From the IMG/VR virus record IMGVR_UViG_3300035190_000483, positions 1-30,671 of that record: a stretch of 30,671 bases of DNA; one strand, given 5' to 3'. The translations under genes and the position numbers were made by a program. Of the stretch, positions 14,303-22,891 are shown piece by piece; within the stretch, counting starts at the first letter, position 1; every line of letters starts with the position of its first letter. The notes under the pieces are model-generated. The model searched no databases and had not been told where the DNA came from. It was given only the letters and a program-made list of their open reading frames with translations. The stretch is from a virus.

Positions 14303-16306
14303 ATGGCGGACTTAACTAACATCCTTGGCGGCGCATGGTCGCCACCAACACAAACCTTTGATACACCTGAGAATCAGCTACGAGATGCGATCATCCGCGC
14401 AGGGCTTGAGCCACCGGATTACATACAAATTGACGGTGCGTTGCATCGCTTTAAGAGCGGCACCAAAGGCACGCCAGGACACGGTGATAAATCAGGTTGG
14501 TACATTGCTTTTCATGATGGTGTACCAGCAGGCCGGTTCGGTTGCTGGCGTGCAGGGCATGAGCAATCTTGGGTAGCCAATGTTGGACGCCAACTAACTG
14601 TTGCTGAACAGATGGCGCAAACCAGACGCATGACGGAGGCCAAGCGAATAAGGGACGAGGAACGCAAGAAGCAACAGGAAACAGTGGCGGAAACTGTCGA
14701 AACTATTTGGTCAAACGGCCTTGGTGCGTCACCCGATCATCCATACTTACAAACCAAGAGTATTCAGCCACACGGCGCAAGAGTAGACAGCGCAGGGAGG
14801 TTGATGACACCGCTGTACAGCGATGACGGCGCACTTTCATCACTCCAATACATAAACGATGTGGGGCGCAAGTTATTCCATACCGGCGGCGCTACGTCCG
14901 GTAAGTTCTGGATTATCGGTGAAGTAAGTCATTCTTTATATATAGCTGAAGGGTACGCTACAGCGGCGACTATCTACGAGTGTACCGGTCAGGCGTGCGT
15001 CATAGCTTACAGCGCGTCGAATGTGGTTCACGTGGCGCGTTTCATGCGCGAACGATACGGCATAGCGCAGACCATTGTAATTGTCGGCGACAATGATGAA
15101 TCAGGAACCGGCCAGAAATACGCAGAGCAGGCCGCTACAGAAATAGGTGCGCGGTTAGTGATCCCACCAATAATCGGGGATGCAAACGATTACGCGCAAG
15201 CTGGTCATGATTTGGCTGGTTTACTGAATCCACCATCCGATGATGATGAATGGTTAATTCACGCGGATGAATTTAGTCAACAACCGGCCCCTATCAAATG
15301 GTTAGTCAAGGACTGGGTTCAGGATCAGGCTTTCATAATGGTTCACGGCCCTAGCGGCGGCGGTAAGACGTTTTTTGTGCTGGATATAGCTAACACGATT
15401 GCGTCGTCATTGCCGGAATGGAAAGGCCACAAAGTCACACCAGGAACAGTTGTATACCTAGCCGGTGAAGGGCATCACGGCTTGCGTAGCCGTATCGCCG
15501 CGTGGAAACAATATAACCAAGTCAGTCAGATGAATATGTATGTGAGTCGTCATGGGTGCGACTTAAATACATCAGAAGGGTATCACAAGGTATTAGAGTC
15601 TGTTAGAAAATTACCTGAAACACCACGTTTAATAGTAATAGATACCTTACACCGGTTTCTTAAAGGCGACGAAAATTCGTCGGAAATCGCTAAAACCATG
15701 ATTGATGCGTGCGGTTTGTTGATGCGTGAATTTAATACATCAGTATTATTAGTACACCATACCGGAAAGGATGAAAACTCACAAAAAGATGGGCGCGGTT
15801 CATCGGCTTATCGCGGCGCTTTGGAAATAGCCATTAGCGTTGTACCCGCTACAGAGTCAACACCAATACAGATTATACAGCGCAAAGCCAAGGACTCAGA
15901 ACTGGCACCCGACAAGCACATGCGACTTGAGAAGGTGACTATTAACGGATGGTTTGACGAGGATAATGAACCAGTTACTAGTGTGGTTATGGTTGAGGAT
16001 GATGCGCCGGTAAAAGTAGATAAAAAGGATCAGGTTTTACTTAAAAACCTAAAGTATTTTGAACGCGCATGGTGGGCCAGTGGGACGGAAATAAGAATGG
16101 GTTTACCTTATGTTACCCGTTCGGCTTTGCGTGACTTGTTACGCCAAGATGGCAAGGCAGAGCAGACTATTAAGAACGCTCTTAATCCCAAGAGCGAACA
16201 CAAAATGACACACATCTTAGTCACGGCAGGCATGATTGAGGAGTACGAAAATGGCTTCATTGTGACAGATGAAGTTGAGTCTTCCGCGTGGCTTTTAGCC
16301 TTGTAG
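14303..16306 (+). CDS. Primase/helicase (Toprim plus RecA-fold ATPase)
   Basis: A 667-residue replication protein. Residues 35-95 resemble the N-terminal domain of phage primase/helicases (GALHRFKSGTKGTPGH, WYIAFHDG, GRFGCWR). A Toprim domain follows with IAEG (214-217) and GDND (262-265). A RepA/DnaB-like ATPase (AAA_25) has Walker A GPSGGGKT (349-356), a VYLAGEGHHGLRSR segment, RLIVIDTLHRF, and SVLLVHHTGKDE. It would prime and unwind at the fork. There is only weak ribosome-site sequence upstream. It faces the recombination genes across the candidate control region. Confidence 0.9.
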   Translation: MADLTNILGGAWSPPTQTFDTPENQLRDAIIRAGLEPPDYIQIDGALHRFKSGTKGTPGHGDKSGWYIAFHDGVPAGRFGCWRAGHEQSWVANVGRQLTVAEQMAQTRRMTEAKRIRDEERKKQQETVAETVETIWSNGLGASPDHPYLQTKSIQPHGARVDSAGRLMTPLYSDDGALSSLQYINDVGRKLFHTGGATSGKFWIIGEVSHSLYIAEGYATAATIYECTGQACVIAYSASNVVHVARFMRERYGIAQTIVIVGDNDESGTGQKYAEQAATEIGARLVIPPIIGDANDYAQAGHDLAGLLNPPSDDDEWLIHADEFSQQPAPIKWLVKDWVQDQAFIMVHGPSGGGKTFFVLDIANTIASSLPEWKGHKVTPGTVVYLAGEGHHGLRSRIAAWKQYNQVSQMNMYVSRHGCDLNTSEGYHKVLESVRKLPETPRLIVIDTLHRFLKGDENSSEIAKTMIDACGLLMREFNTSVLLVHHTGKDENSQKDGRGSSAYRGALEIAISVVPATESTPIQIIQRKAKDSELAPDKHMRLEKVTINGWFDEDNEPVTSVVMVEDDAPVKVDKKDQVLLKNLKYFERAWWASGTEIRMGLPYVTRSALRDLLRQDGKAEQTIKNALNPKSEHKMTHILVTAGMIEEYENGFIVTDEVESSAWLLAL

Positions 16307-16449
16307 ATCGGTACCCATGAGTACCCTTTTTGATAGTTGGGTACCAGGGTACCAAAAAGGATCAAATCAACGACTTAGACCGGTACCCAAGTACCCTAGC
16401 CTCTCTTTAGAGGCTAGGTACTGGTGCCGATGTCGGTGATCGGCGTGTC
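16307..16449. repeat. Cluster of GGTACC-type repeats with alternative hairpins
   Basis: Non-coding gap after the primase/helicase. GGTACCC or GTACCC occurs at 16310-16316, 16321-16326, 16339-16345, 16347-16353, 16382-16388 and 16391-16396. The first four can pair as GGTACCC/GGGTACC and GTACCC/GGGTAC; alternatively CCTTTTT (16325-16331) pairs with AAAAAGG (16354-16360). A separate perfect 9-base stem CTAGCCTCT/AGAGGCTAG with a 4-base loop lies at 16396-16417, extended by GTAC/GTAC with a bulged C. No T-run follows the last stem. A GGTGATC ribosome site for rusA is at 16435-16441. Confidence 0.7.
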
Positions 16450-16854
16450 ATGAGTACGAAAATTGAGCAAAAAATGAGCATCACACTGAGACTAGACTAT
16501 CCACCATCCGCGAACCGGTACTGGCGTTGTTTTCGCAATCGTATGGTGCCTAGTGCAGCGGCGACAGCGTACAAGAAGCACGTCAAGACCGTGGCTCACA
16601 CAGACGGGCTTGTATTGCACAATGATTCTATTTGTGTCAATATAAAACTACTTCCGAAACTCACGGCAAAAGGCGACGCCAGCAAAATAATTCTTGATCT
16701 TGATAATTGCCTCAAAGTGGCGCTCGACGCACTTCAGGGTGTGATTATCGAAAACGATAATCAGGTTAAGGAAATACATGCTAGTTATGGCGTACCAACA
16801 CAGAACGGCGGATTGATAGTTGAAGTAACAAGGATTAAAGATGCAAAGGTATAA
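16450..16854 (+). CDS. rusA: RusA-type Holliday junction resolvase
   Basis: A 134-residue resolvase that cuts four-way DNA junctions left by recombination or replication. The RusA core is clear: YPPSANRYWR (17-26), then DLDNCLKVALDAL (83-95) and GVIIENDNQVKEI (97-109). Asp83, Asp85, Lys89 and Asp103 correspond to the active-site residues of E. coli RusA. ATG 16450 has a GGTGATC site eight bases upstream; an in-frame ATG at 16474 would remove eight residues. It overlaps the DUF551 gene by 14 bases. Confidence 0.93.
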   Translation: MSTKIEQKMSITLRLDYPPSANRYWRCFRNRMVPSAAATAYKKHVKTVAHTDGLVLHNDSICVNIKLLPKLTAKGDASKIILDLDNCLKVALDALQGVIIENDNQVKEIHASYGVPTQNGGLIVEVTRIKDAKV

Positions 16855-17038
16855 GTCAGAATATCAACCGACGTGGAAACTGATTTCCAGAACGCCACCA
16901 CCAACGGGAACCAAAATACTGTTAAGGATGAAATACGGAACGGCGGTTATAGGTCAGTATTATGAGGAAGGCGGTTTTACTCATTGGTGTGGTTTACCTA
17001 AACTGAGCGGCGAAGACAAGCATGACATGGTGGGGTGA
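16841..17038 (+). CDS. DUF551-like protein
   Basis: A 65-residue protein with the pattern of DUF551: W-x-L-I-S-R-T-P-P-P-T-G near residue 12-23, then KILLRMKYGTAVIGQYY and FTHWCGLPKL (47-56). DUF551 proteins are small phage products of unknown role, usually found between replication and packaging genes as here. The gene overlaps the end of rusA by 14 bases and ends one base before the next start. Confidence 0.75.
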   Translation: MQRYKSEYQPTWKLISRTPPPTGTKILLRMKYGTAVIGQYYEEGGFTHWCGLPKLSGEDKHDMVG

Positions 17039-17039
17039 G

Positions 17040-17273
17040 ATGGGTATCAGGCGCGAAGTAACAGGGAAAGTATTCGGTAGCTGGCGAATACTTCATGATG
17101 TTGAGTCCAAGCACAACACTCGATGCGTGTCGGCTCAGTGTGCTTGCGGCACGATCCGCACGTCCTATTTGCACAACCTTACGTCAGGCCGCTCTACGTC
17201 ATGCGGCTGTCAGCAGAAGGTCAAGTGTAGTAAATTTATGAAGCAATACTGGCAAAACAAAAGAGGGGAATAA
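17040..17273 (+). CDS. Zinc-ribbon DNA-binding-like protein
   Basis: A 77-residue basic protein with the pattern G-K-V-F-G-S-W-R-I, then CACG (C-x-C) and SGRSTSCGCQ (a C-x-C pair), as found in the small zinc domains that accompany phage AP2/HNH homing endonucleases. No nuclease domain is attached. ATG 17040 lies one base after the DUF551 stop; ATG 17022, in frame, would add six residues and overlap DUF551. A GGTGG site is better placed for 17040. Confidence 0.65.
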   Translation: MGIRREVTGKVFGSWRILHDVESKHNTRCVSAQCACGTIRTSYLHNLTSGRSTSCGCQQKVKCSKFMKQYWQNKRGE

Positions 17274-17275
17274 GT

Positions 17276-17605
17276 ATGACTGAACTTCGCGATTATCAAT
17301 TCATGGCTACTAGGACGGCTAAGAATCTGGGATTCAGAGACGGTTTGATCCATGCCGCCCTTGGCTTAACCGGTGAGGCCGGTGAGTTCGCTGACGCTGT
17401 AAAGCGCGTGGCAGTGTATGAAGGCGCTCCGAACCGCCAGCACATGATTGAGGAACTAGGTGATATTTTGTGGTATGTTGCGTACGCTTGTGAGGTTTTA
17501 GGAGAGCCGTTAGAGATTATCGCTAGGGATAACGTTGAGAAACTGAAAAAACGCTACCCTGAGGCTTACAGCGACTTTAACGCTCATGCGAGGCTGGACA
17601 AATGA
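17276..17605 (+). CDS. mazG: MazG-like nucleotide pyrophosphohydrolase
   Basis: A 109-residue all-helical MazG-type protein. Metal-binding acidic residues are seen in GLTGEAGEFADAVKR (E34, E37) and IEELGDILWYVA (E59, E60, D63), the family hallmark. MazG hydrolyses nucleoside triphosphates and, in phages, is proposed to lower non-canonical dNTPs or reset host (p)ppGpp signals; which applies here is unknown. An AGGGG site precedes the ATG. Its TGA overlaps the next start in ATGA fashion. Confidence 0.9.
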   Translation: MTELRDYQFMATRTAKNLGFRDGLIHAALGLTGEAGEFADAVKRVAVYEGAPNRQHMIEELGDILWYVAYACEVLGEPLEIIARDNVEKLKKRYPEAYSDFNAHARLDK

Positions 17606-17838
17606 TGAAGGCAGATGCAAACCAGGTTGGCGGATTGCATTACAACAAGCTAGAGATTCAGCCATGGACGGCGATGGAGTCATGGCTTACGCCTGAACAG
17701 TTCGCTGGCTTCCTGCGCGGCAACGCAATCAAGTACCTGGCTCGCGCTGGTAAAAAAGGCGACGCGCTGGAAGACATAAAAAAGGCGCAACACTATTTGG
17801 AAAAGCTAATCGAAGTCATGGAATCTGGCCATGGTTAA
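17602..17838 (+). CDS. DUF3310 (SaV-like) protein
   Basis: A 78-residue protein with the DUF3310 pattern: GGLHYNKLEIQPWTAME (10-26), FLRGNAIKYLARAGKKG (37-53), and LEDIKKAQHYLEKLIE (56-71). It is a nucleotide-kinase-associated phage family with no firm function. Two adjacent ATGs (17602 and 17605) are possible starts; 17602 gives an ATGA overlap with mazG. The end overlaps the next gene by eight bases. Confidence 0.85.
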   Translation: MMKADANQVGGLHYNKLEIQPWTAMESWLTPEQFAGFLRGNAIKYLARAGKKGDALEDIKKAQHYLEKLIEVMESGHG

Positions 17839-18064
17839 AGGTGTCGAGCAGATTTGCGCAACATGTGAGTTTTATGGTTACTATCGATTTGATACTTTTA
17901 GCTGTATTTGCACTCTTAATCCTGGTTCAGTTGAAGAGTCAATAGTGGAGCCAACGGACTCTTGTGAGTGGTGGTTAGCGATTCAGCCGCGCAAAACACT
18001 CAACGATGTGAAACCGGAAGAATGGGATGCGGTTGCTAAATTAGGTAAAAAAAGCCATGTCTGA
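17831..18064 (+). CDS. Small Cys-rich protein
   Basis: A 77-residue protein with Cys at about 9, 12, 25, 27 and 45 (QICATCEF, FSCICTL, DSCEWW). The first four could bind a zinc ion. The C-terminus is charged (KTLNDVKPEEWDAVAKLGKK). It overlaps DUF3310 upstream and the terminase small subunit downstream, so it sits in the pre-packaging operon. No family is recognised. Confidence 0.65.
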   Translation: MVKGVEQICATCEFYGYYRFDTFSCICTLNPGSVEESIVEPTDSCEWWLAIQPRKTLNDVKPEEWDAVAKLGKKSHV

Positions 18065-18338
18065 AAAAAAGCCAAGAATTGGCGGAAGGCAAAAAGGAAC
18101 GCCAAACAAAATCACAAATGAAGCGCGTGAAGCTATTGCGTTGTTCGTTGACAACAACGCGCACCGCTTAGAAGGATGGCTTGAACAGGTTGCTGAAAAA
18201 AACCCTGAAAAAGCGTTTCAGTTGTTTCAGTCAGTGATTGAGTACCACATTCCTAAGCTGGCGCGAACCGAACAGACTCTGACCGGCGCGGACGGTGGGC
18301 CGGTTGAGCATTCAATCAAAGTGAGTTTTGATGAGTGA
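18057..18338 (+). CDS. Terminase small subunit-like protein
   Basis: A 93-residue protein beginning GGRQKGTPNKITNEAREA, the GRxKGTPNK opening common to small phage proteins placed right before the large terminase gene. The remainder is helical with an acidic end (VSFDE). By position it would recognise the packaging site and guide TerL. It is shorter than classic TerS proteins and lacks a clear HTH, so the name rests partly on its place. It overlaps TerL by eight bases. Confidence 0.75.
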   Translation: MSEKKPRIGGRQKGTPNKITNEAREAIALFVDNNAHRLEGWLEQVAEKNPEKAFQLFQSVIEYHIPKLARTEQTLTGADGGPVEHSIKVSFDE

Positions 18339-19599
18339 AACAGTTGCTAAATTCCCGCCGAAACTGAAAGGTCTGTTTAATCCGGCCCGTTACAAAGTGC
18401 TGTACGGTGGGCGCGGCTCCGGCAAATCTTATGCAGCAGCTTCGGCGCTTTTGATTGAGGCCGCACAGAAACCGTTGCGCGTGCTATGCGCTCGTGAAGT
18501 GCAGAAGTCACTCAAGCAGTCGGTTCACACTCTGCTAGTCGATCAGATCCAGACGCTAAACCTTGGCTACTTTTACACTGTCACGGAATCCGAAATAAGA
18601 GGGATTAACGGCTCAGTTTTTACGTTTAGCGGCTTGGCAAGCCACACGGTTGAGTCTATCAAGTCCATGGCGAACATAGACCGCTGCTGGATTGAAGAAG
18701 CGCAAACGGTTAGCAAAAAATCTTGGGAGATATTGATCCCAACGATTCGCGCAAACAATAGCGAAATCTGGGTAACAATGAATCCAGACTTGGACACAGA
18801 CGAAACTTATGTTCGTTTTATACTGAATCCACCGCCGGACACGTTTATTGTCACCATCAACTGGTCAGATAATCCTTGGTTTCCGCTAGTGCTGGAAAAA
18901 GAGCGCCAGCATTGCTTAAAGTCTGACCCTAAAAGTTACGCCAATATCTGGGATGGCAAACCCAAGACAGTAGTGGACGGCGCAATCTACGCTGATGAAT
19001 TCCAAGAGATGGTGGATCAACATCGCATCAACCTGGTTACTCATGATCCAATGTTAAAGGCGCATTGCATCTTCGATTTGGGCTGGAACGACTCGATGAC
19101 TATCATCGTGGCCCAACGCGCAGGCTCAGAGGTGCGCATTATTGATTACATTCAAGAGTCATTCCATACCCTAGACTGGTACTCAAACGAACTTAAGAAG
19201 CGCCCTTATAACTGGGGAAAAGTCTGGCTTCCTCATGACGGCGTTACAAAAGACTATAAGACCGGCAAAAGCGCATTAGACATAATGACGGCGCTCGGCT
19301 GGAACTGCGAGATTATTCCTATTGGCGAAGTTGAACACGGCATACGGCTGGCGCGTATGTTGTTCCCCAGGCTTTGGATGGATAAAGAGAAAACCACACT
19401 CCTGCAAGAGTGCTTAAAACGCTACAGGCGCGCAATCAATTCAACAACAGGCCAGCCAACCGGCCCCTTGCATGATGAGTATTCACACGGCGCTGATGCG
19501 TTTCGGTACCTTGCGACGTGTGTGGATATGTTAAAGAATGATAATATAGTCAAAAGACGACGCGCTGACGATTATCGCACCGGCGACTGGATGAGTTAA
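18331..19599 (+). CDS. terL: Terminase large subunit (PBSX-type TerL)
   Basis: A 422-residue packaging motor. Walker A GGRGSGKS is at 26-33, the Walker B region RCWIEEA at 118-124, and the C-terminal nuclease has acidic residues D249 and D254 (FDLGWND), D303 (PHDG) and D389 (GADAFRYL). Length fits the PBSX/Terminase_3 family, which typically packages by headful. ATG 18331 with GTGAG upstream is chosen over TTG 18328. The portal gene follows after 13 bases. Headful packaging would fit the circularly permuted map order seen here, but ends are not visible. Confidence 0.93.
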   Translation: MSETVAKFPPKLKGLFNPARYKVLYGGRGSGKSYAAASALLIEAAQKPLRVLCAREVQKSLKQSVHTLLVDQIQTLNLGYFYTVTESEIRGINGSVFTFSGLASHTVESIKSMANIDRCWIEEAQTVSKKSWEILIPTIRANNSEIWVTMNPDLDTDETYVRFILNPPPDTFIVTINWSDNPWFPLVLEKERQHCLKSDPKSYANIWDGKPKTVVDGAIYADEFQEMVDQHRINLVTHDPMLKAHCIFDLGWNDSMTIIVAQRAGSEVRIIDYIQESFHTLDWYSNELKKRPYNWGKVWLPHDGVTKDYKTGKSALDIMTALGWNCEIIPIGEVEHGIRLARMLFPRLWMDKEKTTLLQECLKRYRRAINSTTGQPTGPLHDEYSHGADAFRYLATCVDMLKNDNIVKRRRADDYRTGDWMS

Positions 19600-19612
19600 C
19601 ACAGGAATCCCA

Positions 19613-21778
19613 ATGGCAAACCTCGACACTGATAGCATTTATAACTCACTCGGCCTCGGCGCTGATACCGACGTGGACGATACTGACCAAGAAACTCTCA
19701 GGGAAATACGCCAGCGGTTCAGTGATGCGGTTGAGTTTAGCGCGACTGTCAGACAAGAAATGCTCAATGACATTCGGTTTGCAAGGCTTGGCGATCAGTG
19801 GAGCGAATCGGCCAAGTACGACAGGAACCGCCCTGGCAAAGAACGCCCCATGCTGGTCGTCAATCGGCTTTTGCAGTTTAGGGATAGAGTTGTCAACGAA
19901 ATCCGGCAAAACACGCCAAGCATTAGAATCAGGCCGGTAAACGATGGCGCAGACCAAGAAACCGCCGAAGTGTTGATGGGACTGGTTCACCACATACAAG
20001 ACAATTCTAATGCATCGATTGCTTACGATACCGCCGTAGAATGGCAGGTTGATGCTGGCCTTGGCTATTTCAGAGTGCGGAATGATTATGTGGACGATAC
20101 TTCATTCGATCAGGATATATTTATAGACCGCATCCCTGACCCGATGAAGGTTTACTTTGACCCGCACAGCAAACAGCCGGACGGCTCAGATGCTGAATGG
20201 TGCATCATAGCCGAGGAAATCAGCAAAGAAGAATTTAGACGCATGTATCCCGATGTTGATGAAACCTCATTTGAAGCCGCTGGAAATGGGGACATGCAAG
20301 GCTGGTATACCCAGGATTCTGTACGCATTGCAGAGTATTATTATATTGAGTACGACGAGGCTCAGGAAATATACGACGAGGAAACAGGGCGCTCGCGCAC
20401 GATACAGCCTAAGCGTTGCATGTGGTGCAAAGTCACCGGCGACAAAGTGCTTGAGCGTACCGAATTACCGACTAAATACATTCCTGTAATTCCCGTTATT
20501 GGTCACGAGATATGGGTTCAGGGTAAACGCTATTTATCAGGCTTGATTCGGAACGCGAAGGACGCGCAGCGCCTGTATAACTATTACCTGAGCGCCAACG
20601 CGGAAAATGTGGCGCTCGCGCCTAAAGCGCCATTCATCGGCGTAGCTGGTCAGTTTGAGACTGACCCGAACTGGGGCAGAGCAAACAAAGAGTCAGTGGC
20701 CTACCTTGAATATGATCCGGTCAGCATTGCAGGAACGCCCGTCGGCGCACCTCAACGCGCTATGCCGCCGCAAGCAAGCAGCGCAATTATGGACGCAATC
20801 CGATTGGCTGAAAATGACATTATGCAAAGCATGGGCATTTATCAGCCGTCACTTGGCGATCAGTCAAATGAGACCTCAGGACGTGCATTACTGCTCAGAC
20901 AAAAGCAATCAGAGACGGGTAACTTCCACTATCAAGATAACCTAAACCGTTCAATCCGGCATTGTGGTCGCATAATCGTTGACATGATTCCAAAAGTATA
21001 CGATCGGCCCCGAGTTGCTCGCATACTTGGCGAGGATGGTACACCGCGCACTGTTAACCTTGATCCTAATCTACCGCAAGCTTCTGTTGGCACCGATAAC
21101 CCTGCAATAGATTCAATTTATAATCCTACGATTGGTCAGTATGACGTGGTTTGTGACTCAGGACCCAGTTATGCCACTAAACGCGATGAAGCAGCAAATA
21201 TGATGCTGGCGTTAACCCAAGCCAATCCCGCGTTATTCCAATCCATCGGCGATCTGATGATGAAAAATATGGACTGGCCTGGAGCAGAGGAAATTAGCAA
21301 AAGGCTGCAAATGCTATTGCCTCCGCAGTTACAGCAAATAGCTGGCGGTGACAAGGTAGATCCGCAAGTTATGCAGGCTCAACAGATGATTGAACAGATG
21401 GCTGACCAAATGGAACAGATGAGCGCAGAGATGCAGCAGTTGCGGGATCAACGCGCAATACTGTTGAAAGAAAAGGAGCGCGAGTGGTTCGATTCTGAAA
21501 CGAAACGGATGGAAGTGGAAGGAAAAATCATGATGACGGATAGCCAACTACAAGCGGCTGTAAGGGAAAACATCATGCTGATGATGGGAATCGGCACCCA
21601 ACAATCATTGGAACAACAACCGGAATTTGAAAGGCTGGAAGCGCAACTGGAACAGCCCGTACAAAAACCTCAACCACAAGGCGGCGCACCGGCACCGGCT
21701 AGAGGCGCTGGCAGTATGACGCGCGAGGCAGATACAGAAGCACTAACGGGCGAAGCAAAGCCTGGCGAGTCTGAATAA
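19613..21778 (+). CDS. P22-type portal protein
   Basis: A 721-residue protein, close to P22 gp1 (725). It begins with the typical helical N-terminus (ETLREIRQRFSDAVEF) and a RLGDQWS segment, contains RPMLVVNRLLQFRDRVVNEI (about 80-99), the IDRIPDPMKVYFDP wing (about 170-183), and a C-terminal Gln/Met-rich helical barrel region (QQMIEQMADQMEQMSAEMQQL). It would form the twelve-subunit portal ring through which DNA enters. AGGAA precedes the ATG. Its family is unmistakable. Confidence 0.95.
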   Translation: MANLDTDSIYNSLGLGADTDVDDTDQETLREIRQRFSDAVEFSATVRQEMLNDIRFARLGDQWSESAKYDRNRPGKERPMLVVNRLLQFRDRVVNEIRQNTPSIRIRPVNDGADQETAEVLMGLVHHIQDNSNASIAYDTAVEWQVDAGLGYFRVRNDYVDDTSFDQDIFIDRIPDPMKVYFDPHSKQPDGSDAEWCIIAEEISKEEFRRMYPDVDETSFEAAGNGDMQGWYTQDSVRIAEYYYIEYDEAQEIYDEETGRSRTIQPKRCMWCKVTGDKVLERTELPTKYIPVIPVIGHEIWVQGKRYLSGLIRNAKDAQRLYNYYLSANAENVALAPKAPFIGVAGQFETDPNWGRANKESVAYLEYDPVSIAGTPVGAPQRAMPPQASSAIMDAIRLAENDIMQSMGIYQPSLGDQSNETSGRALLLRQKQSETGNFHYQDNLNRSIRHCGRIIVDMIPKVYDRPRVARILGEDGTPRTVNLDPNLPQASVGTDNPAIDSIYNPTIGQYDVVCDSGPSYATKRDEAANMMLALTQANPALFQSIGDLMMKNMDWPGAEEISKRLQMLLPPQLQQIAGGDKVDPQVMQAQQMIEQMADQMEQMSAEMQQLRDQRAILLKEKEREWFDSETKRMEVEGKIMMTDSQLQAAVRENIMLMMGIGTQQSLEQQPEFERLEAQLEQPVQKPQPQGGAPAPARGAGSMTREADTEALTGEAKPGESE

Positions 21779-21802
21779 TTCAACACAACAGGGGATAACG
21801 TT

Positions 21803-22681
21803 ATGACCGAGGAAAACGCAGTCTTTGAGACAGTAGACGATAATCTAACAACGGAAACCGTAGAGGATGCGGCGAGTGATCCGTCAGAACTTGAATCGGA
21901 ATCACTTGAACAAGATCAGGCTAACGAGGAAGCATTAGCTGACGCTGACGATTCAAAAAAAGACCCATGGTATAAGCGGCGCATAGATGAACTAACCCGA
22001 GACAAACACGAGGCTCGACGCCAAGCAGAGCGGCTTGAAAAGATACTGGAACAGCAGGAGTCAATGATGCGGCAATATATGCCGCAGACGGCTCCAGAGT
22101 CTCAAGGATTGATGCCGCCTGACCCGTCGCAGTTTGCCGGTGGTCAGTACGATCCGCGTTACATGGACGCGATGATGCAGTACACGCGCGAGTCAGCGAT
22201 TCAGGAAGCAAGACAGGCAGTTGCGGCGGAATATCAGCAACGCGAACAGGCGCAAGCAGCAGCGCAGGCCCAAGCTCGATTAGTTGAGGCAGAAGCCGCA
22301 ACAAGAGCAAAGCATGCCGACTATGACGCGGTGATTGAGCAAATTACATCTGATCCGCGATTAGCCAATAACCCAACCATTCGCCAAGCGTTACTGGGTC
22401 TGGATAACGGCCCTGAGATTGCTTACACACTGGGGCGCAATTTGGATGTTGCTTATCAAATTGCAAGCATGAATCCTATTCAAGCTGGCATGAAGCTGGC
22501 TGAAATAATCGGCACACCGGCTAAACAAGCAAGCAGAGCGCCGCAACCAATCCGCCCAATCAGCGCAACAGGTAAGCCACCGCGCAACGAAAAATCTTAT
22601 TCTGAAATGAGCACCGAAGAATACATAGCAGCGCGTAATGCAGAAGATTTAGCACGTCGCCAGGCGATGATGAAACGTTAA
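21803..22681 (+). CDS. Scaffolding protein
   Basis: A 292-residue protein, similar in length to P22 gp8 (303). It is strongly acidic at the N-terminus (about residues 1-55), then a long charged helix (RIDELTRDKHEARRQAERLE, EKILEQQESMM), a Gln/Ala-rich middle (QREQAQAAAQAQARLVEAEA) and a basic helical end (AARNAEDLARRQAMMKR), as needed for contact with the coat. It would direct procapsid assembly and then leave. An AGGGG site lies ten bases before ATG 21803. A terminator follows. Confidence 0.87.
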   Translation: MTEENAVFETVDDNLTTETVEDAASDPSELESESLEQDQANEEALADADDSKKDPWYKRRIDELTRDKHEARRQAERLEKILEQQESMMRQYMPQTAPESQGLMPPDPSQFAGGQYDPRYMDAMMQYTRESAIQEARQAVAAEYQQREQAQAAAQAQARLVEAEAATRAKHADYDAVIEQITSDPRLANNPTIRQALLGLDNGPEIAYTLGRNLDVAYQIASMNPIQAGMKLAEIIGTPAKQASRAPQPIRPISATGKPPRNEKSYSEMSTEEYIAARNAEDLARRQAMMKR

Positions 22682-22704
22682 AAGTTTACGTTTCCACCCC
22701 TCTT

Positions 22705-22732
22705 ACCCCATTGCAATGATGGGGTTTTTTTT
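22705..22732 (+). terminator. Rho-independent terminator after the scaffold gene
   Basis: A 7-base stem ACCCCAT (22705-22711) / ATGGGGT (22719-22725) with a 7-base loop is followed by eight T's. It lies 24 bases after the scaffold stop and would separate terminase-portal-scaffold from the coat, or reduce read-through between them. Confidence 0.9.
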
Positions 22733-22891
22733 GCTTTGATTTTGTGATATAAAGGCATTACGTCTTTTTACCTTTTTGCCGAGGTAGATTGTCAGGCAGT
22801 ACCCTGGTCATTCGAAGGATAGGCTCCTACCGGCGGGAAAAAACATAAGGCTAATCACTTTATCTTTTTTCGCTATTACAGGAGTCACACC
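22733..22891 (+). promoter_or_regulatory. Coat gene leader
   Basis: A 159-base non-coding leader. A TATAAA at about 22749-22754 could be a -10, but the -35 at 17 bases would be only the T-run of the terminator, so the promoter is tentative. Further on, CAGG/CCTG and CCG-GGTAG/CTACC-GG pairs within about 22779-22836 allow a branched fold. A CAGGAGTC ribosome site ends just before the coat ATG. High coat output would require strong initiation here. Confidence 0.4.

Noticed and set aside
16310-16396. CRISPR-like array suspicion from GTACC repeats
   Set aside because: Repeats are 6-7 bases, spaced irregularly (1 to 37 bases), with no spacers of equal size and no cas genes.
19646-19999. Leftward 117-codon open frame
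   Set aside because: It is opposite the well-supported portal gene and has no ribosome site or family pattern.
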